This document shows positions 11,894 through 24,300 of a stretch of 64,000 nucleotides of DNA, one piece after another. Numbering within the stretch: the first letter of the stretch is position 1; each line of letters starts with the position of its first letter. The stretch is from Megamerina dolium (taxonomy: Eukaryota; Arthropoda; Insecta; Diptera; Megamerinidae). The stretch covers positions 36,080,055-36,144,054 of the forward strand of contig OY978529.1 of the NCBI GenBank assembly GCA_963854835.1, read 5' to 3'. Under the pieces are notes generated by a model that was given only the letters and a program-made list of their open reading frames with translations, was not told the DNA's origin and searched no databases. The translations under genes and the position numbers were made by a program.

Positions 11894-12300
11894 CTATTTG
11901 TGTGCAGTGATAGTCAGGCTGCGCTGCTGGCTTTGGACAACCTTGTCACCACTTCCAAGATAGAGGAGTTTTGCAAATCAAGGCTAAATTATGTTGGAAG
12001 ACATAATAGCTAATGTGGGTCCCTGGCCACGTGGGAATCGTAGGATTTGAGATCTCTGATGCATTAGCAAGAGAAGGTGCTGCGGCTGACTTAATCGTTC
12101 CTGAGCCTGCTTTGCCACTACCCGCTGGAGCCATCAAGGCCACGATCAACACCTGAGCTAATCTAGTCCATAAGTCGACCTGGCAGGCCGAGAGAGGCTC
12201 CATATTACCTAACATATCGGGTAAATGGTCGCACTTCCTCCTACACTAGGTAGAGGGGATTGCAGAATGCTAGCCGGCTTGGTAACAGGCCACTTGGAGA
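11894..12300 (+). pseudogene. LINE ORF2 RNase H fragment
   Basis: At 11903 the frame reads CSDSQAALLALDNLVTTSK, with the SDSQAAL signature around a catalytic aspartate of the RNase H domain in non-LTR ORF2 proteins. After a frameshift, from 12019, it reads VPGHVGIVGFEISDALAREG, matching the VPGH...GNE.AD.LA motif with the usual asparagine replaced by phenylalanine. A later GLVTGHLE matches the 'LTGH' block that follows RNase H. RNase H is found in LINE clades such as I, R1 and LOA. Frameshifts and stops make it a relic. It sits inside array B1. Confidence 0.8.
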
Positions 12301-12600
12301 TGGAGTAATTATGTTTAGAAAATTTCTTATTTCTCTATTTTAAGATGCTTTTATGTTAATTTTGGTAGGGGCTAAGAAAGCTAAAAAAATGTTTGATAAA
12401 AAAGCAATGGGTATCAGTCATATACAATATTTCAGAAAAAATATCAAAGCTAAAAAATTAATGGAAAAAAAAAGCAATAGGTATCAGTCATATACAATAT
12501 TTCAGAAAAAATATCAAAGGTAAAAAATTAGTGGAGATCAATTCGATACGGAGCGATTCTGGGTATTTGATGATTTTCAGAATTTTTTAGAGTTTATGGC
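12300..12600 (+). repeat. Array B1 continuation with 70-bp duplication
   Basis: Contains family-B landmarks (gtatcagtcatata, gagcgattctgg, gattttcag). A 70-bp segment is repeated almost exactly: gtatcagtca starts at 12411 and again at 12481, with cagaaaaaatatcaaag in both. Confidence 0.75.
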
Positions 12601-14310
12601 CGAAATTACATGATTGCCATTTTTGTTGTTGTTTTAATGAATTAATGAATGTAAAAAATAATCAATGATTAATAATATCATATTCTAAAAATCATATATA
12701 CTAAAAATGCCAAAAAAAAATGTTTTTTTTTTCTTGCAATATTTGCAATACATCAATAATCATATTCTAAAATTCTCATCAACTTTGTTGACAACACTAA
12801 GATACATATTAATATCGAATGTTGATAATAGCGATAATCACAATGATGAATAAATGACGAATGTTGATGACAATGTATGTATCTACACATTGTGTATGCA
12901 ATACGACGAGCACGAGTACGGAGTATTTATTAATAAACACTTGCTTTGTTTGCATGTGATATTGACAATGGTGTCGTTGATGATTGCAAACAACATCCAT
13001 ACAATCTCTTGTATTTATTATTATTATGACAATGTGCATATGGTGAGAGTGCTCTCACAATATTAATATTTAGATACATGATGCTTCATATGTATATAAA
13101 TATTGTATCATGGGTTAATCGAGTGTGTATGTATATATACAAAGGAGAATTTTCAGGCTTTCATCAGCGCTTACCTAATGTATGCCTCCTGCTGTTTTAT
13201 TTTTTTTTTTCATATTAAACTTGTTGCGAGTTGAATAATAAAAGATCTCTAGTTGTACTTTTATATATTATTATTAGTATTATGTTATTGCGATGGCATG
13301 CAACATTTAATAAACAATGTTTATTTTTTTTTATTTTTTTTTTTTTCTATTTAACATAATACATATGAGCATGTGTTGCCGCGTAAATTTCATACGCTCA
13401 TTCAGCAGCATTCAGTTCATGGCACCCATGCTAGATTTTACACGGTTCACTAAATTTTTAAAATACAAAACAAAGAGAATGGAGTGACAATTTTGAGGAT
13501 AATACTTAGTGTAAGCTTTTTTGTTGTCATAGCCGTTGACAACATAATCATTGTCATCGCATACTGATTCTCATCAAGCGGCGGCCTATTAAAAGGACAA
13601 TTACTATAAATAGCGATCAGCTATTGTTGTTTGTGCAATTGGTGCTGATGCTGCTACTGCTGCTGCAACAATATTAATACTCATCAGCATTTTTATTGTT
13701 GCAAAATTTGCAAGCTGCACATACATACGTGTCGATATGAGAAACTCGTATGCGAATCGAATATATCGTTGTTTAGTTGACGGATAATCCTTCAAGCATG
13801 CTGTTGCTATGGTTACTACAGTATGTTGCTGTTGTTGCTGTTGTTGTTGTTGTTATCAAAGGACAATCAAACGATAGGTGCATGCATACTAAAAGTTGCG
13901 CCAAAAAGAGGAAGCAGAAAATCAAACAACAGCACAGCAAGGCATCAACTAAATGCTTCAATGGCTTTTAGCAAGCATACCATTGCACAAGGACATTACT
14001 GTAGTATTAACAAGAGCTGCTGGCAGCAATCGTCACTATGTAATCGAATGATGATGATGATGATGGCGATGATGTTGATGACAATATCAACCACTCGTAA
14101 CACTTTTCATATACAACTTAGAAGCCAAAAAGTGTTAATAAAAGCGGATAACACTTAATTCGATAGGGATATGTTGTATATGTGTTGCGTATGCATACAT
14201 ATGCAACATATGTGCGAAAAGACTGTCCCTGTCCCTTTAGCATGCCGTATAAGAGGAAGTATTTATGCTAGCATTCTAAGAGATTATTTTGTATGGATAT
14301 TTATGTATAT
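12601..14310. other. AT-rich DNA with simple repeats
   Basis: No gene recognised. Contains ATT/ATA-rich stretches, T-runs near 13200 and 13340, interrupted (GTT)n with TGC near 13826-13855 and (ATG)n near 14047-14078. Frames in both directions through 13777-14158 are low-complexity (poly-V, poly-L, poly-M) and are not supported as genes. Confidence 0.5.
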
Positions 14311-14317
14311 GGGACAT

Positions 14318-14900
14318 TTTTTTCGAAGCAACTAAAATGTTCAAAGAAGATTTTTGAAGTTACTGCTGCAGTTACTGATTTTTATCTGCAAACGAAAAGG
14401 TTTTAAATAAAATTAATGTGTCGAGGAAAGTTTTGAAGTAAATAATAGATTCCATGAAAAATTGGAAGTACAGAAAATGCTCCACGAGGGTATTCGAACA
14501 CAACTTTCTGCATTATAGTATCACTCTAACTTCAAAGCAAATGGTTTTGAAGCAAATAACATACTCCAAAAAGGTTTCGAAGCAAATAAAACACTCTAAG
14601 TAGCTTTGAAACAACTAAAATGTTTCAAAGAGGTTTTGATGCAACCAAACTGCTCCAAGAAGATTATTGAACCAGATTCTCCGTTACTCTAAAAGGCATT
14701 TTTGTATTTCTATATCATATTAAGTGCTAGCGGAAACATTTTGAAGAAAATAAGATAGTTCAAGAAGGTTTTGGAGATGGTCTAAAGGAATTTTCAAGTA
14801 AATAAAATGTCAAAAAAATGATTAGTGTATATAAAGTTTAAATCGTTTTAACTTCTAACGAAAAGGTCATGCAGTAAATAAAATGCTGAAATTAGATTTT
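14318..14900. repeat. Diverged short-period repeat, ~40-50 bp
   Basis: A unit close to aggttttgaagcaaataaaa followed by tgctccaag recurs many times with drift, best seen at 14540-14665. The period is roughly 40-50 bp. Confidence 0.6.
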
Positions 14901-14984
14901 CAGCTAAATGCTAATGCTACATTTTGATTAATTTTGCTTCCAACACATTCCAGCCCATTTGTCGCTAAATGTATAAGATATATG

Positions 14985-15470
14985 ACCAATCCTAACTCAT
15001 TCCTTAAGAAAATACTTCTCCCGAACATAATTGGCCCCTTTCCCTACTGTTTCTGAGGTCTCCCCTAAAAATGAACCGAAAAACACCTGAAAATCGGTAA
15101 ATGTGATCAAAACTGCCTTGCAATCGATCTAGAGATGTAAAATGGAAGGCTGACCTCAATTAATTTTAATCATCTATCTCCAGGCATTAGGGAGCCCCAT
15201 TCTAAATTTCATGTTCTTATAAAAGTAGGGTAATCGTAGTGCAGTCAAATGTGTCACCAACTACCACTAATTTGTACGCCCCCGATATTTTACTTGAACA
15301 TGCTTTGCCTCTATCTCTATCTCTTAGAAGGACTTCCCTACACAATTAATGATTTTTATATGAAATTGGCTCACATCGCTTGCTGGGTGTCCCTATAAGG
15401 ATCATTAGCGACCCCCATTCGTATTTGCTCTTCAATATTTTTTCTAACATCGAATAGAGTGGATGAAAAT
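14985..15470 (-). repeat. Array B2, reverse orientation
   Basis: Family-B units read on the minus strand: ggtctcccctaaaaatg near 15058, agggagccccattc near 15189, aggacttccctacac near 15329 and ggtgtccctataaggatcat near 15386, with cacctgaaaatcggtaaat and tctagagatgtaaaatg between them. The last unit closely matches the copy near 47390. Confidence 0.7.
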
Positions 15471-15479
15471 TTCATTTTA

Positions 15480-17090
15480 AATTGATTTTTGTTTCACTTT
15501 TTTCATCTTTTTTCTTATACTGAACTTATTTTTTGCTCATTTGCTCAACAAATTAACATTATGAAAGGTGGCAATACAGTTGTAGACAAGTCTCATACTT
15601 ATTACAGTTCAATTTCAGTTAAGTCTATGATATTGTGTTTCCAATTTCAGTTTTTTTTTTTGTTTTTATACATACAATAGATAATTTAAAATGTTGCTCA
15701 ACTTTAACTTTAGCTTTTTTTTTTTGATTTTTTTTTTTGACTATCAATGGGCTCTTGAAAAAATGTTTTGTTCATCTTATTGCTACTCTCGGCACTAGAA
15801 GGTTTAATTTAATTTGGTTTTTTTTTTTTTTAAGTTTAATGTGGTATTTTGTTTGGATTACCATTTCATATATTTCCTACATACAATTCGTTATTAAGTT
15901 CGCCACAGGAGTCTTTAATCTCTTATGGTCTTATGCCTCTCAATGAGCAGCTTTATATGAAGTACATAGATATATATTATATATATATAAGTATATGCAC
16001 ATGTGTATATGGCTTTCTCCCCCAGGAGACGTTTTCTATCTTGTATTCCCTTCAAGAACACTGGCACTTGGCATTGGTGTCTGGAATATATATTTTTGTT
16101 TTTTTTTGGTATGAGTGAATTTGTTGGCTGAATGTATATATGTATATTGTACAATATTTCGAAGACTGTTTCGAAGTTGAAAACAATACATACTCCATCC
16201 TTTTGGTTTATATACTGGCAAAGACTGTATCATTGGTTAAATGGTTAGCTGGCGAACTGGCCGGGTTTTGATTGCTTTCGTCTATGGCTGTTCAGACTTG
16301 AGTTTTTTTTTTTTTTTTGGCAACATGTGTGCTATGGTTGCTGCTATTATAAAAACGAGTCGGTAGGAAATTACTTAATATTAATAATCCGGATATTTAG
16401 ACATATACACATTTACACTTTCATTTGCAATGTTTTGTGCAGCTTCATGTGTGTGTGTGTGTGCGTGTGTGTATGTGCTTAAGCCTTGCGAATATGGTGT
16501 ATTTATTAGATGTAGCTGTCTTCAATTATTTTTGTAAGTCTTATGTGAATTTAATTTAGTGACAATCTGGTATTAGTGGGGAAAACCTATAGATGAATGC
16601 ATAATACACACTAAAGGGATACTATATGTTGCACATAAATGTATGATTAAAGTTACAAGAACTTCTGGACAGTTTGTATCCAATAGTTTATGTGTGTGTG
16701 TGTGTGTGTTAAGTAAGTTGATGTGAACAAATCTGAAAAAAAACTTAAATGATATACTTCTCACTTACTTTTTTTCTTTAACTCGCTACTCATAAGTATG
16801 TCATATTATTATTGTCCCTTGATTACATTGAATAAACAATCAAACTTGCTGAGCAAGTATTGTCATATGTGTTAAGTATGTTGAGCTTAATTCAAATGAA
16901 TCCAATTTCATATTAAAATCAAAGAGAAAAATGCGAGAATATGCAAGAACAATGAGAATAAGATGAGAATAAAATATGTATATAATATCCTTTTAATATC
17001 CTTACGACTGATTTTGTAATGAAAATGTTGTGTATTAAGTGTATTAAGCGACGGGAATTTGCCAGATATATATATGCATGTATATATGGC
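15480..17090. other. AT-rich DNA with simple repeats
   Basis: No gene recognised. T-runs near 15720, 15820 and 16300, AT-dinucleotide runs near 15970, (GT)n near 16450 and 16692. Open frames here lack any domain. Confidence 0.5.
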
Positions 17091-17092
17091 TA

Positions 17093-17940
17093 CACAGGGT
17101 GTTAAAGAACTTTATGATTGAAATTTTATACACCGCCGAATAGAGAACTTCAATGAGTATTATACGAGCAAGATTCTAATTGAAAGACAATGCAATGGTC
17201 TTTGTGTGGGAATTATATTAAATGAGTAATTTTTTGCAAAATTATTTGACATTACAATGTTAACCTGAGTGCCAAATATTGTTGTCCTAGATGCAAGTTA
17301 ACGACGTTCGAAATTTTCAAAAAATTCCATGACTTTTTATGGCACATCAAATAATTTGTGGGCGTGGCTAACTCATTTTTTCCAAAACTATTCATTCTTA
17401 CAAAATAAACTATGTGTCAAATATGGTATTCCTAGTCGCAAGAATACACGAAAGTTAAATCGGTTCATTAATTTCAAAAATAGTGGCACTTTTATGGCAT
17501 CTACAATAAATAGTAGGTGTGGTTCGCCCATCCCCAACAAAATTATTACACGCTGCCAATAGTAATATAAATATCAAATATTGTTGCCCCAGATGGAATT
17601 TGGAATTCCGAGATTTTGTATGGGAGCTACAACAAATAATGGGTGTGGTTCATCCATTTCCTTGCGAAAAAAAAAAAATTTTTTAAATTTATTTGGTAAT
17701 GTAGTGCAAAATATTGTTGTGCTAGATGAAATATTGAACGAGTTATAATGGGTTAAACTTTTTCAAATATTCCAAGGTTAGAGTCTTCAATTGTTACGTG
17801 TGGGCGTCCCAGTTAACTGATCATGTCTAATTTTAAGAGGCTATTTACCCTTAGATCATAGATTAATCATGCCAAATTTCGTAAAAATATCTCAAGAATT
17901 GTTCAAGTTATTGATCCACTAAACTAATTCCCGATTTCAA
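17093..17940 (-). repeat. Ancient family-D copy (D0)
   Basis: Strongly diverged copy of the family-D repeat in reverse orientation. Aligned landmarks are gggtgtggttcatccatttc, caaaatattgttgt, gagttata, gtgtgggcgtcc, actgatcatg and ttagatcatagatta, in the same order as 44780-45010. It begins next to cacagggt and lacks the (GTCC)n tract. Confidence 0.65.
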
Positions 17941-18074
17941 GATCCTCAACGAGTACTATTATAGGGCCGTTGTTCAATCAGGGCGCTGAAATTATAGGCT
18001 TTCACCCTCCGAGTGATCTGTAGTATTTTACATTAGAAAACAACAATAACAAAAGCAAAATATTTAGTTTTTTT

Positions 18075-19729
18075 TATACCCTGCATAATGCAATATGCAT
18101 GGTATATTCATTTCGGTCAGATGTTTGTGTCCACTTGAAGGAATCTCCGGAGATATAGACATAGATATATATTCGTGATCAGCGTCGATTAAATTTTCGA
18201 TTTAACGATGTCCGTCCGTCCGTCCGTCCGTCCGTCCGTCCGTCCGTCCGTCCGTCCGTCCGTCCGTGAAGGAATCTCCGGAGATATAGACATAGATATA
18301 TATTCGTGATCAGCGTCGATTAAATTTTCAATTTAACGATGTCCGTCCGTCCGTCCGTCCGTCCGTCCGTCCGTCTGTCTGTCACCTGGCTGGTTCGCAC
18401 GATAACTTCAGTAAATATTGAGCTATTTCGGTGAAATTTGGCATAAGTAATCTATGATCCAAGGGTACGGAGGGGATTGATATTGGGCATGATCGGTCAA
18501 TAACCACGCCCACACCAAGCATTCAAAGCGACTAACCTCGAAATTTTCAAAATCTTTAACTTGCTATAACTCACATAATATACCACTTGGGACAACAATA
18601 TTTGGGACATAGACTTATATTATACTACTATATAATCTCGCGAAAAGTGGTTGAGCCACGCCTATTTTTTAGCGTAGCTCTCATACAAAGTGTCTGTACT
18701 TCTTTTAAATTGAAACAGCTGTAACTTCGGCAATCTTGTGTCTAGAATAACTATAATTGACACTTAAATTAATATCGTATTCGGAAATAATCTGGCAGAA
18801 AATCAGTGTGCCAGGCCTACTCCTTCATGGGTCTCCCATACAAAGTCGAGGGAATTAAACTAAAATTTTAAGCTCCATAGCTTACAAACCATTTAGCCTA
18901 GGACAACGAGATTTAAGGTATGGATTAGTATTGTACGAGCAATTAAACTCACAGGAAATGGGCGTACCACGCCCACTGTTTATCGTAGCCCATATACAAA
19001 TTTTAAATTGAAACAGCTGTAACTTCGGCAATCTTCTGTCTAGAATAATTATAATGGACACTTAAATTAATATCGTAGTCGGAAATAATCTGGCAGAAAA
19101 TCAGTGTGCCACGCCCACTCCTTCATGGGTCTCCCATACAAAGTCAAGGGAATTAAACTATAACTTTTAAGCGCCATAACTTATAAACCATTTAGCGTAA
19201 AAGAACGAGATTTAAGGTATTGATTAGTTTTGTAGGAGCAACTAGACTCACAGGAAATGGACGCGCCACTCCCACTGTTGATAGTAGCCGCCATACAAAA
19301 TGACCGAATTTCTTTTAAATTGAAACAGCTATAACTTCTGCATCCTTCTGTCTAGAACAATCATAATTAACACTTAGGTTAATATGGTAGTCGGAAATAA
19401 TCTGGCAAAAAATCAGCGTACCACGCCCACTTCTTATTGGGGCTCCCATACAAAGTTGAGGAAATTAAACAAAAATGTTAACCACCATAACTTAGAAACT
19501 ATTCAACGTAGGACACCAAATTTAAGGTGTGGATTAACATTGAAAAATTAATTGGATTTACTAGAAAGTGGTAAGCCACGCCCACTTTTTATATAGCTCC
19601 CATACTAAGCCTCGGAATTATCTTAAAATCCTTTTACTTCGTCAAAGTCAACCATATTTCGGGTGTAAATTAGTAGTATATGCAAAAATTGTTTCTCGAA
19701 AAGTGGAAATAAAAGAAAAGTTGGATATT
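18075..19729 (+). mobile_element. Family-D element copy D1, 3' truncated
   Basis: Starts ataccctgcataatgcaata after a T-run, then tttcggtcagatgtttgt, a (GTCC)n tract, ggctggttcgcacgataact and ctatgatccaagggtacgg. From about 18500 on it consists of units near 155 bp, each with accacgcccact and tcccatacaaagt (boxes near 18811, 18968, 19111, 19263, 19422, 19577). Homology with copies at 42182 and 43651 stops at about 19729, so its 3' hairpin end is missing. A 131-bp segment including the (GTCC)n tract is duplicated in tandem (units start at 18137 and 18268). No protein is encoded. Confidence 0.85.
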
Positions 19730-20119
19730 GGATTTTGGATTTTTAAATTTCGAAATATACGATTTATGAAATTAGCTTGAATTGTGTATTTAATGATTAC
19801 GAGTTTGTGAGATTTTCTTAAGGTTGCTGATTACGTTTTTTGATATTATTATACAATTTTGGTAATCTCGTGGAGTTCGCATGAAGACAACTGAAATTAC
19901 TTAAGTACCTCTGCTTCACTTTATAAAAAGTGACTGTATGAAATAAATCGACTTAAAGAAAATAAAAATAAAAGAAATTTTTAATTTATAATCAAAAATT
20001 AAATAAATACAAATTCTGAGCGGTTTGAGCGGTTTTATGCGGAATTTTCTTAGAATTCATGGTTCGCTTCTTGGATAACAAAATTTTTCAAAATCTCGTA
20101 GAGATTACCTAATGACCGC

Positions 20120-20385
20120 TAATGAAGAATTCTTTCATTTTTTTTATTTTGTGGTACATTATTTCATTTTGTGGGGCATTATTTCATATAGTTGTGAGTT
20201 AATACATTATCCGGAGCATTATTTCGTTTTGTGGGTAATTGTTTGATTTCGTTCTTTAATTTTCTGGGGAATTATCTTATTTTGTCAGAGCATTGCTTTA
20301 TTTTGTGGTTAATTATTTCATTTGGTGAAGAAGTATTTTATTTTGTGCATCACTATTCCATTTGGTAATTATTTCAGAGATCCCT
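20120..20385. repeat. Diverged ~20-25 bp minisatellite
   Basis: The unit ttatttcattttgtggggca recurs about ten times with drift (attatttcgttttgtgggta, attgctttattttgtggtta and others). No coding role is seen. Confidence 0.65.
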
Positions 20386-20389
20386 GAAA

Positions 20390-21825
20390 TCTAACTTTTT
20401 CCATTGACTTTATTCTGAGCTCTGCTATACGACATTGTTGTTGTTAAACCCTGTATATAAATATGTACATATGTGTTAAGGCCGATTGATATGGTATTAG
20501 TGTAAATATAAAGATTTATTGAATACTGGAAGCGAGTACATATATGTTGCATACTATAACCATATGTATATTAGTAAGTTTTTATTATTATTATTAGTGG
20601 GTGTTTATTAGAAAAAAAAAATGCCACAAGCAAACGAATAAGCTCTTGAGGGTGCAAAGAAGAAGAAGAAAAGGATATCTCTCACAAATACAGCAAATAC
20701 AAACATATATGATACAAATACATACGATATGTGCATATGAAGAGGGCGCGTGTTGATAATCCAACTTTGATTAAGTAATTTCACTGTCATAATATGTGTG
20801 GTGACGAAATCCGTTGATGTCTGATGCAAAAACTGAAAGAAATCCTAAAAGAGAAAAATCTGTGAAAGAAAAAAAAAAATAAAATTTTTTTTCGCCGCAA
20901 TGGCAAAGCAAATATTTCAATGAATATCATAAATGAGGGTGAAAGATTTATTGTTCATTGTTGTTTGGTTGGTTGTATGGGTTGGATGGTTGGATGGATG
21001 GTTGGTTGTATGTAGAGTAAATGCAGCATGCAATATTATATAAGAATATGTACATATGTATTTTGTAGATGAGAGTCATGAATTCTTCAATCAGTAAATA
21101 TGAAATTATCCGAAATTGCCGCACTTGTCGTTGTCGTTATTGTTGTAGATGCTATTGTTTACATTTACCTAGTTCGTTTCCCCTTTATTGTAGTTGGTGC
21201 AAATGGCACAAATTAATATTTGTCCTGTTTGAGAGGTAAGCACTGTAAAGGCCATTGATGTAGAGGGTGAATTGTAGTAGTTGGTACGTACTACAAAGAC
21301 GCAAAAGGTACAAATCTATTTAATAAGCTATAGTGGGTGATTCATTTACCGTAGTACTGATTGTGCTGATGTTCATATATACTCGTATGGATGTTGTCGT
21401 TGTTTTCATTCTAATGAATTTTTCATTAAAATAATTAAATGCAAGCTTTTTGATTTTACTGATGACTATGTGTTGATATTGCATCAACCAAATTCGACAG
21501 AGTAGGAGAACGAGTAATCATACTTTATTTCCGCCTAATTGTTGATTGTTATTTCTATTTAATTTATTGACGGATGAAATCATATCACACATATCGTAAT
21601 ACAATTGATTAGCGCAGATGTTAGTAATTCATTAAAGAAAAGGGCTAAAAATAACGTTTTTCATTCTTTAAATACATACAAATTTTATAACAAATACTTC
21701 AAAGAATCTTACTTGTTGTTTGTGATCCATCAATATTGTATGTAATTACATTTATACAATTATATAATTACAAATTTATAGAGTATATTTTATAAGGGAT
21801 TTATTTGATATTTTTTTATTTATTT
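20390..21825. other. Intergenic DNA with simple repeats
   Basis: No gene recognised. A 4-bp-based repeat of ttgg/atgg type spans about 20960-21010. (ATT)n occurs near 20582. The minus-strand frame at 20608-20829 is low complexity. Confidence 0.45.
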
Positions 21826-21829
21826 GAAC

Positions 21830-22030
21830 CGATTCGAAACATGTAAATCTCGTGATATCATTCTTGCTGAGCTTTATTGCAAAGCTCTTTCAAAAGCTTG
21901 TTCATGACAGATTTTACCACAGTCGGAAGTGTTGTCTATTGTTTACTGACATTTGGGATCGTTTGACTTTCTGAAAATAATGCTGTCAGCTTGGCTGAAT
22001 CGGGATTTGAAACAGATTGTCCCTACTGTA
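21830..22030 (-). repeat. Degenerate SINE copy
   Basis: Family landmarks in decayed form and in the right order for a minus-strand copy: tgctgagctttattgcaaag, agcttgttcatgacag, gtcggaagtgttg, gtttactgacatttggg and a remnant of the B-box end, gctgaatcgggatttgaa. Confidence 0.6.
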
Positions 22031-22090
22031 TGTAAAATTCTTTAAATTGTTTTCCACCAAGAAATTTGGATTTTCATTTAATTTATGGTC

Positions 22091-22793
22091 GTAGTCCGGT
22101 GTGACGGTTTCAAAAAATTTGATTTTTTTTGTAAACATTTTTCGGTAGAAAAACATCTTAAAAATATACTCTAAAAATTTCAGACCGAAATTTTGAGTAT
22201 TTTTAAAGTTATAGCTAAAATAAGAGAGCACGCCATAGTGTGTATGAATCTGTTGTCAAAACTTTAAATGCGTTTTTCTCAAAACCATGTTTTCGAAATT
22301 TCGGGAAAGCACTGACTCAAAGCTATTCAACCGATTCGGCTAAAAAATTTACCCGTTATTCTAGACACACATATATAAATATGTAACCTTTAAAGCATTT
22401 AATTTTTTAATAATAAACTATTTTATTTAAACAATTTATCAAGAAAAAAATTAGATTTTGAGAACTTTTTTCACAAGTCCGCCATTTTGTATTTGTTTTT
22501 TTTATGTATATTAGAGATGAGTTCATTAAAAAATATTTTTGAATTTTTTATTTTAGATGACTTCGGAAGGCTGTGTGCTTCCCCGAACCAACTCATCTTT
22601 TTTTCGAGGACTCCGTTCTAACGTCAAAAATTAAAAACAAATTAATGTAAAATTAACTTAAACAAATTTTTTTTTTCTATACTTGAAAACACCAATAAAA
22701 CCATGCGAAAATTTTAAAACGATCGCATTTTATTTTCTTGTTAAAAAAAAATCATGAAAAAACGTCGAAATTTCGATCGTTACACCGGACTAC
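22091..22793. mobile_element. 703-bp non-autonomous inverted-repeat element
   Basis: Begins gtagtccggtgtgacg and ends with the reverse complement, acaccggactac (12 of 12 outer bases inverted; similarity continues weakly inward). The interior has no transposase. A clear target duplication was not found, so the superfamily is unknown. Confidence 0.6.
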
Positions 22794-22799
22794 TACGTT

Positions 22800-23863
22800 A
22801 ACTGAAAGCTCAAGATTATGATAGTCTTATAGAAAGTCAATGGGCATTTGTATGGCTGGGAAAGAATGTTTAATCTATTGGAACGACTTCGAGAACCACA
22901 ACCGATGATTTAATCATTACATCGCAAATTATATGGTCACACCATATTCGACATTACATCGTTCCTCCTGCGACAACACTTTCGAAAACCAAAGACGAAG
23001 AGGAAACCATTCATAATTTTATATTGTATTATGTTCATGATACCGACCATGGCCAGATTTCGCCTTAAAGACTTTCAGCTGAGTTTCCCAACACCAGCTT
23101 CAATCATCAAAAAATCGACAAGATCAATTTTATACTTCATTAAAAAAGATCTCATTTGGTCCCAGTGCCCGTAACACTTGTGGTTGGTCCCCAGAGGTAT
23201 CAGCGGGTACGGGTCATATCCTCTAACAGACCTTGGTCTGGTTTCGCGTTTTCCACTTGATGAACAAGGATTATGTCCTTGCTCCAACGTCACGCTCTCT
23301 TTTGATTTGTAATACAGGAGTTAGGAAAGATGGAAATCCAACGACATTTGAAGTGGAAGTGGAAAATTACAGAAACTATAAACGTCCAGTGGCATACGTA
23401 AAATAGTGTGCTACCGACTGAACTCATCAGTGTGCCACGATTTGATGTTTTTACACGTAAATCCCCGAGATTACACGATATTTCGGCAAGAAATTAAGTA
23501 AAACTTCCTACAAGAAAGTGTTGTATGATCTAATCAAATTGACGATCATGCGCGAACTCAACAGCTATTTTTTTTTGCTTTCTTTTCGGATCCAAATCAT
23601 GAAGATACCAAAAATTACCACCACTAACAAAAAATCGGAAACCTAAAGATATATTCCCAAAAAGCACGTAAAACACGATTACGTAAAAGTACGTATTATT
23701 TCTCTCGTAGCCGAAGTTAGACATTTTGGGGGATATATTACCTGCAACCTTGCCGAAGACTGGTCACATAAGAGTTACTTTGCTTCAGAAATTCTGAGAA
23801 TTTAATGGCTGGCATTAGATTAATTGGATCTATGTGAGTTTTTTATCGTATTTGATGGTAATA
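22800..23863. other. Unassigned DNA
   Basis: No confident gene. A 72-codon minus-strand frame at 23075-23293 is GC-richer than its surroundings but shows no motif I recognise and no adjoining exon signals that convince me. Confidence 0.4.
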
Positions 23864-23875
23864 ATGATGTTGCGG

Positions 23876-24244
23876 GTGGGTGCCGAAGCTCAGTGGTTAG
23901 TGTGTTCGCCTTCTGATCTGTAGGTCGTGGTTCAATCCCCGGCTGATGCATAACAAATTTAATATCGATAAGATTTTTCTTTCGAACGGCACCCACCTGT
24001 CGGCAAGCAATTGGCAATTCTTCCGACAGTAACAACTTGCCATGAAAAAGCTTCTAAAAGAACTCTGTGACAAAGCTCAGAAAAAGTGATGTCACAAGTG
24101 TTCTGCCGTTCGGAACCGATTAAAATAAGTAGGTCCCTTCTAATACTGTCCAAATTTAAGATGCACAACAGTAATGGAAGAGAAGCTCGGCCAATGAGCC
24201 CTTTGGGGCTTTAAGTGCCACATATTTATTTATTTTTTTTTTTT
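23876..24244 (+). mobile_element. tRNA-derived SINE, best full-length copy
   Basis: The head reads gtgggtgccgaagctcagtg then gttagtgtgttcgcc; the B box is ggttcaatcccc. This is a tRNA-like polymerase III promoter without a proper acceptor stem, so not a tRNA gene. The body (about 290 bp) carries the family landmarks, and the 3' end is cacatatttatttattt plus a T-run. An exact 12-bp duplication, atgatgttgcgg, flanks it at 23864-23875 and 24245-24256. It is the best reference copy for the family here. Confidence 0.92.
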
Positions 24245-24300
24245 ATGATGTTGCGGATTTTGAATTTAATGGTTTTTGGGCGATTCTTAATCTGTGTATG

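Noticed and set aside
11946..12215. 89-codon minus-strand frame
   Set aside because: It is the antisense shadow of the LINE RNase H fragment.
13777..14158. Frames with poly-V, poly-L or poly-M
   Set aside because: These come from (GTT)n and (ATG)n tracts, and overlapping frames on both strands are equally open.
23876..23950. tRNA gene
   Set aside because: The A and B boxes are present but the acceptor and anticodon stems do not pair well, and the same head recurs with a fixed ~290-bp body and target duplications: SINE heads.
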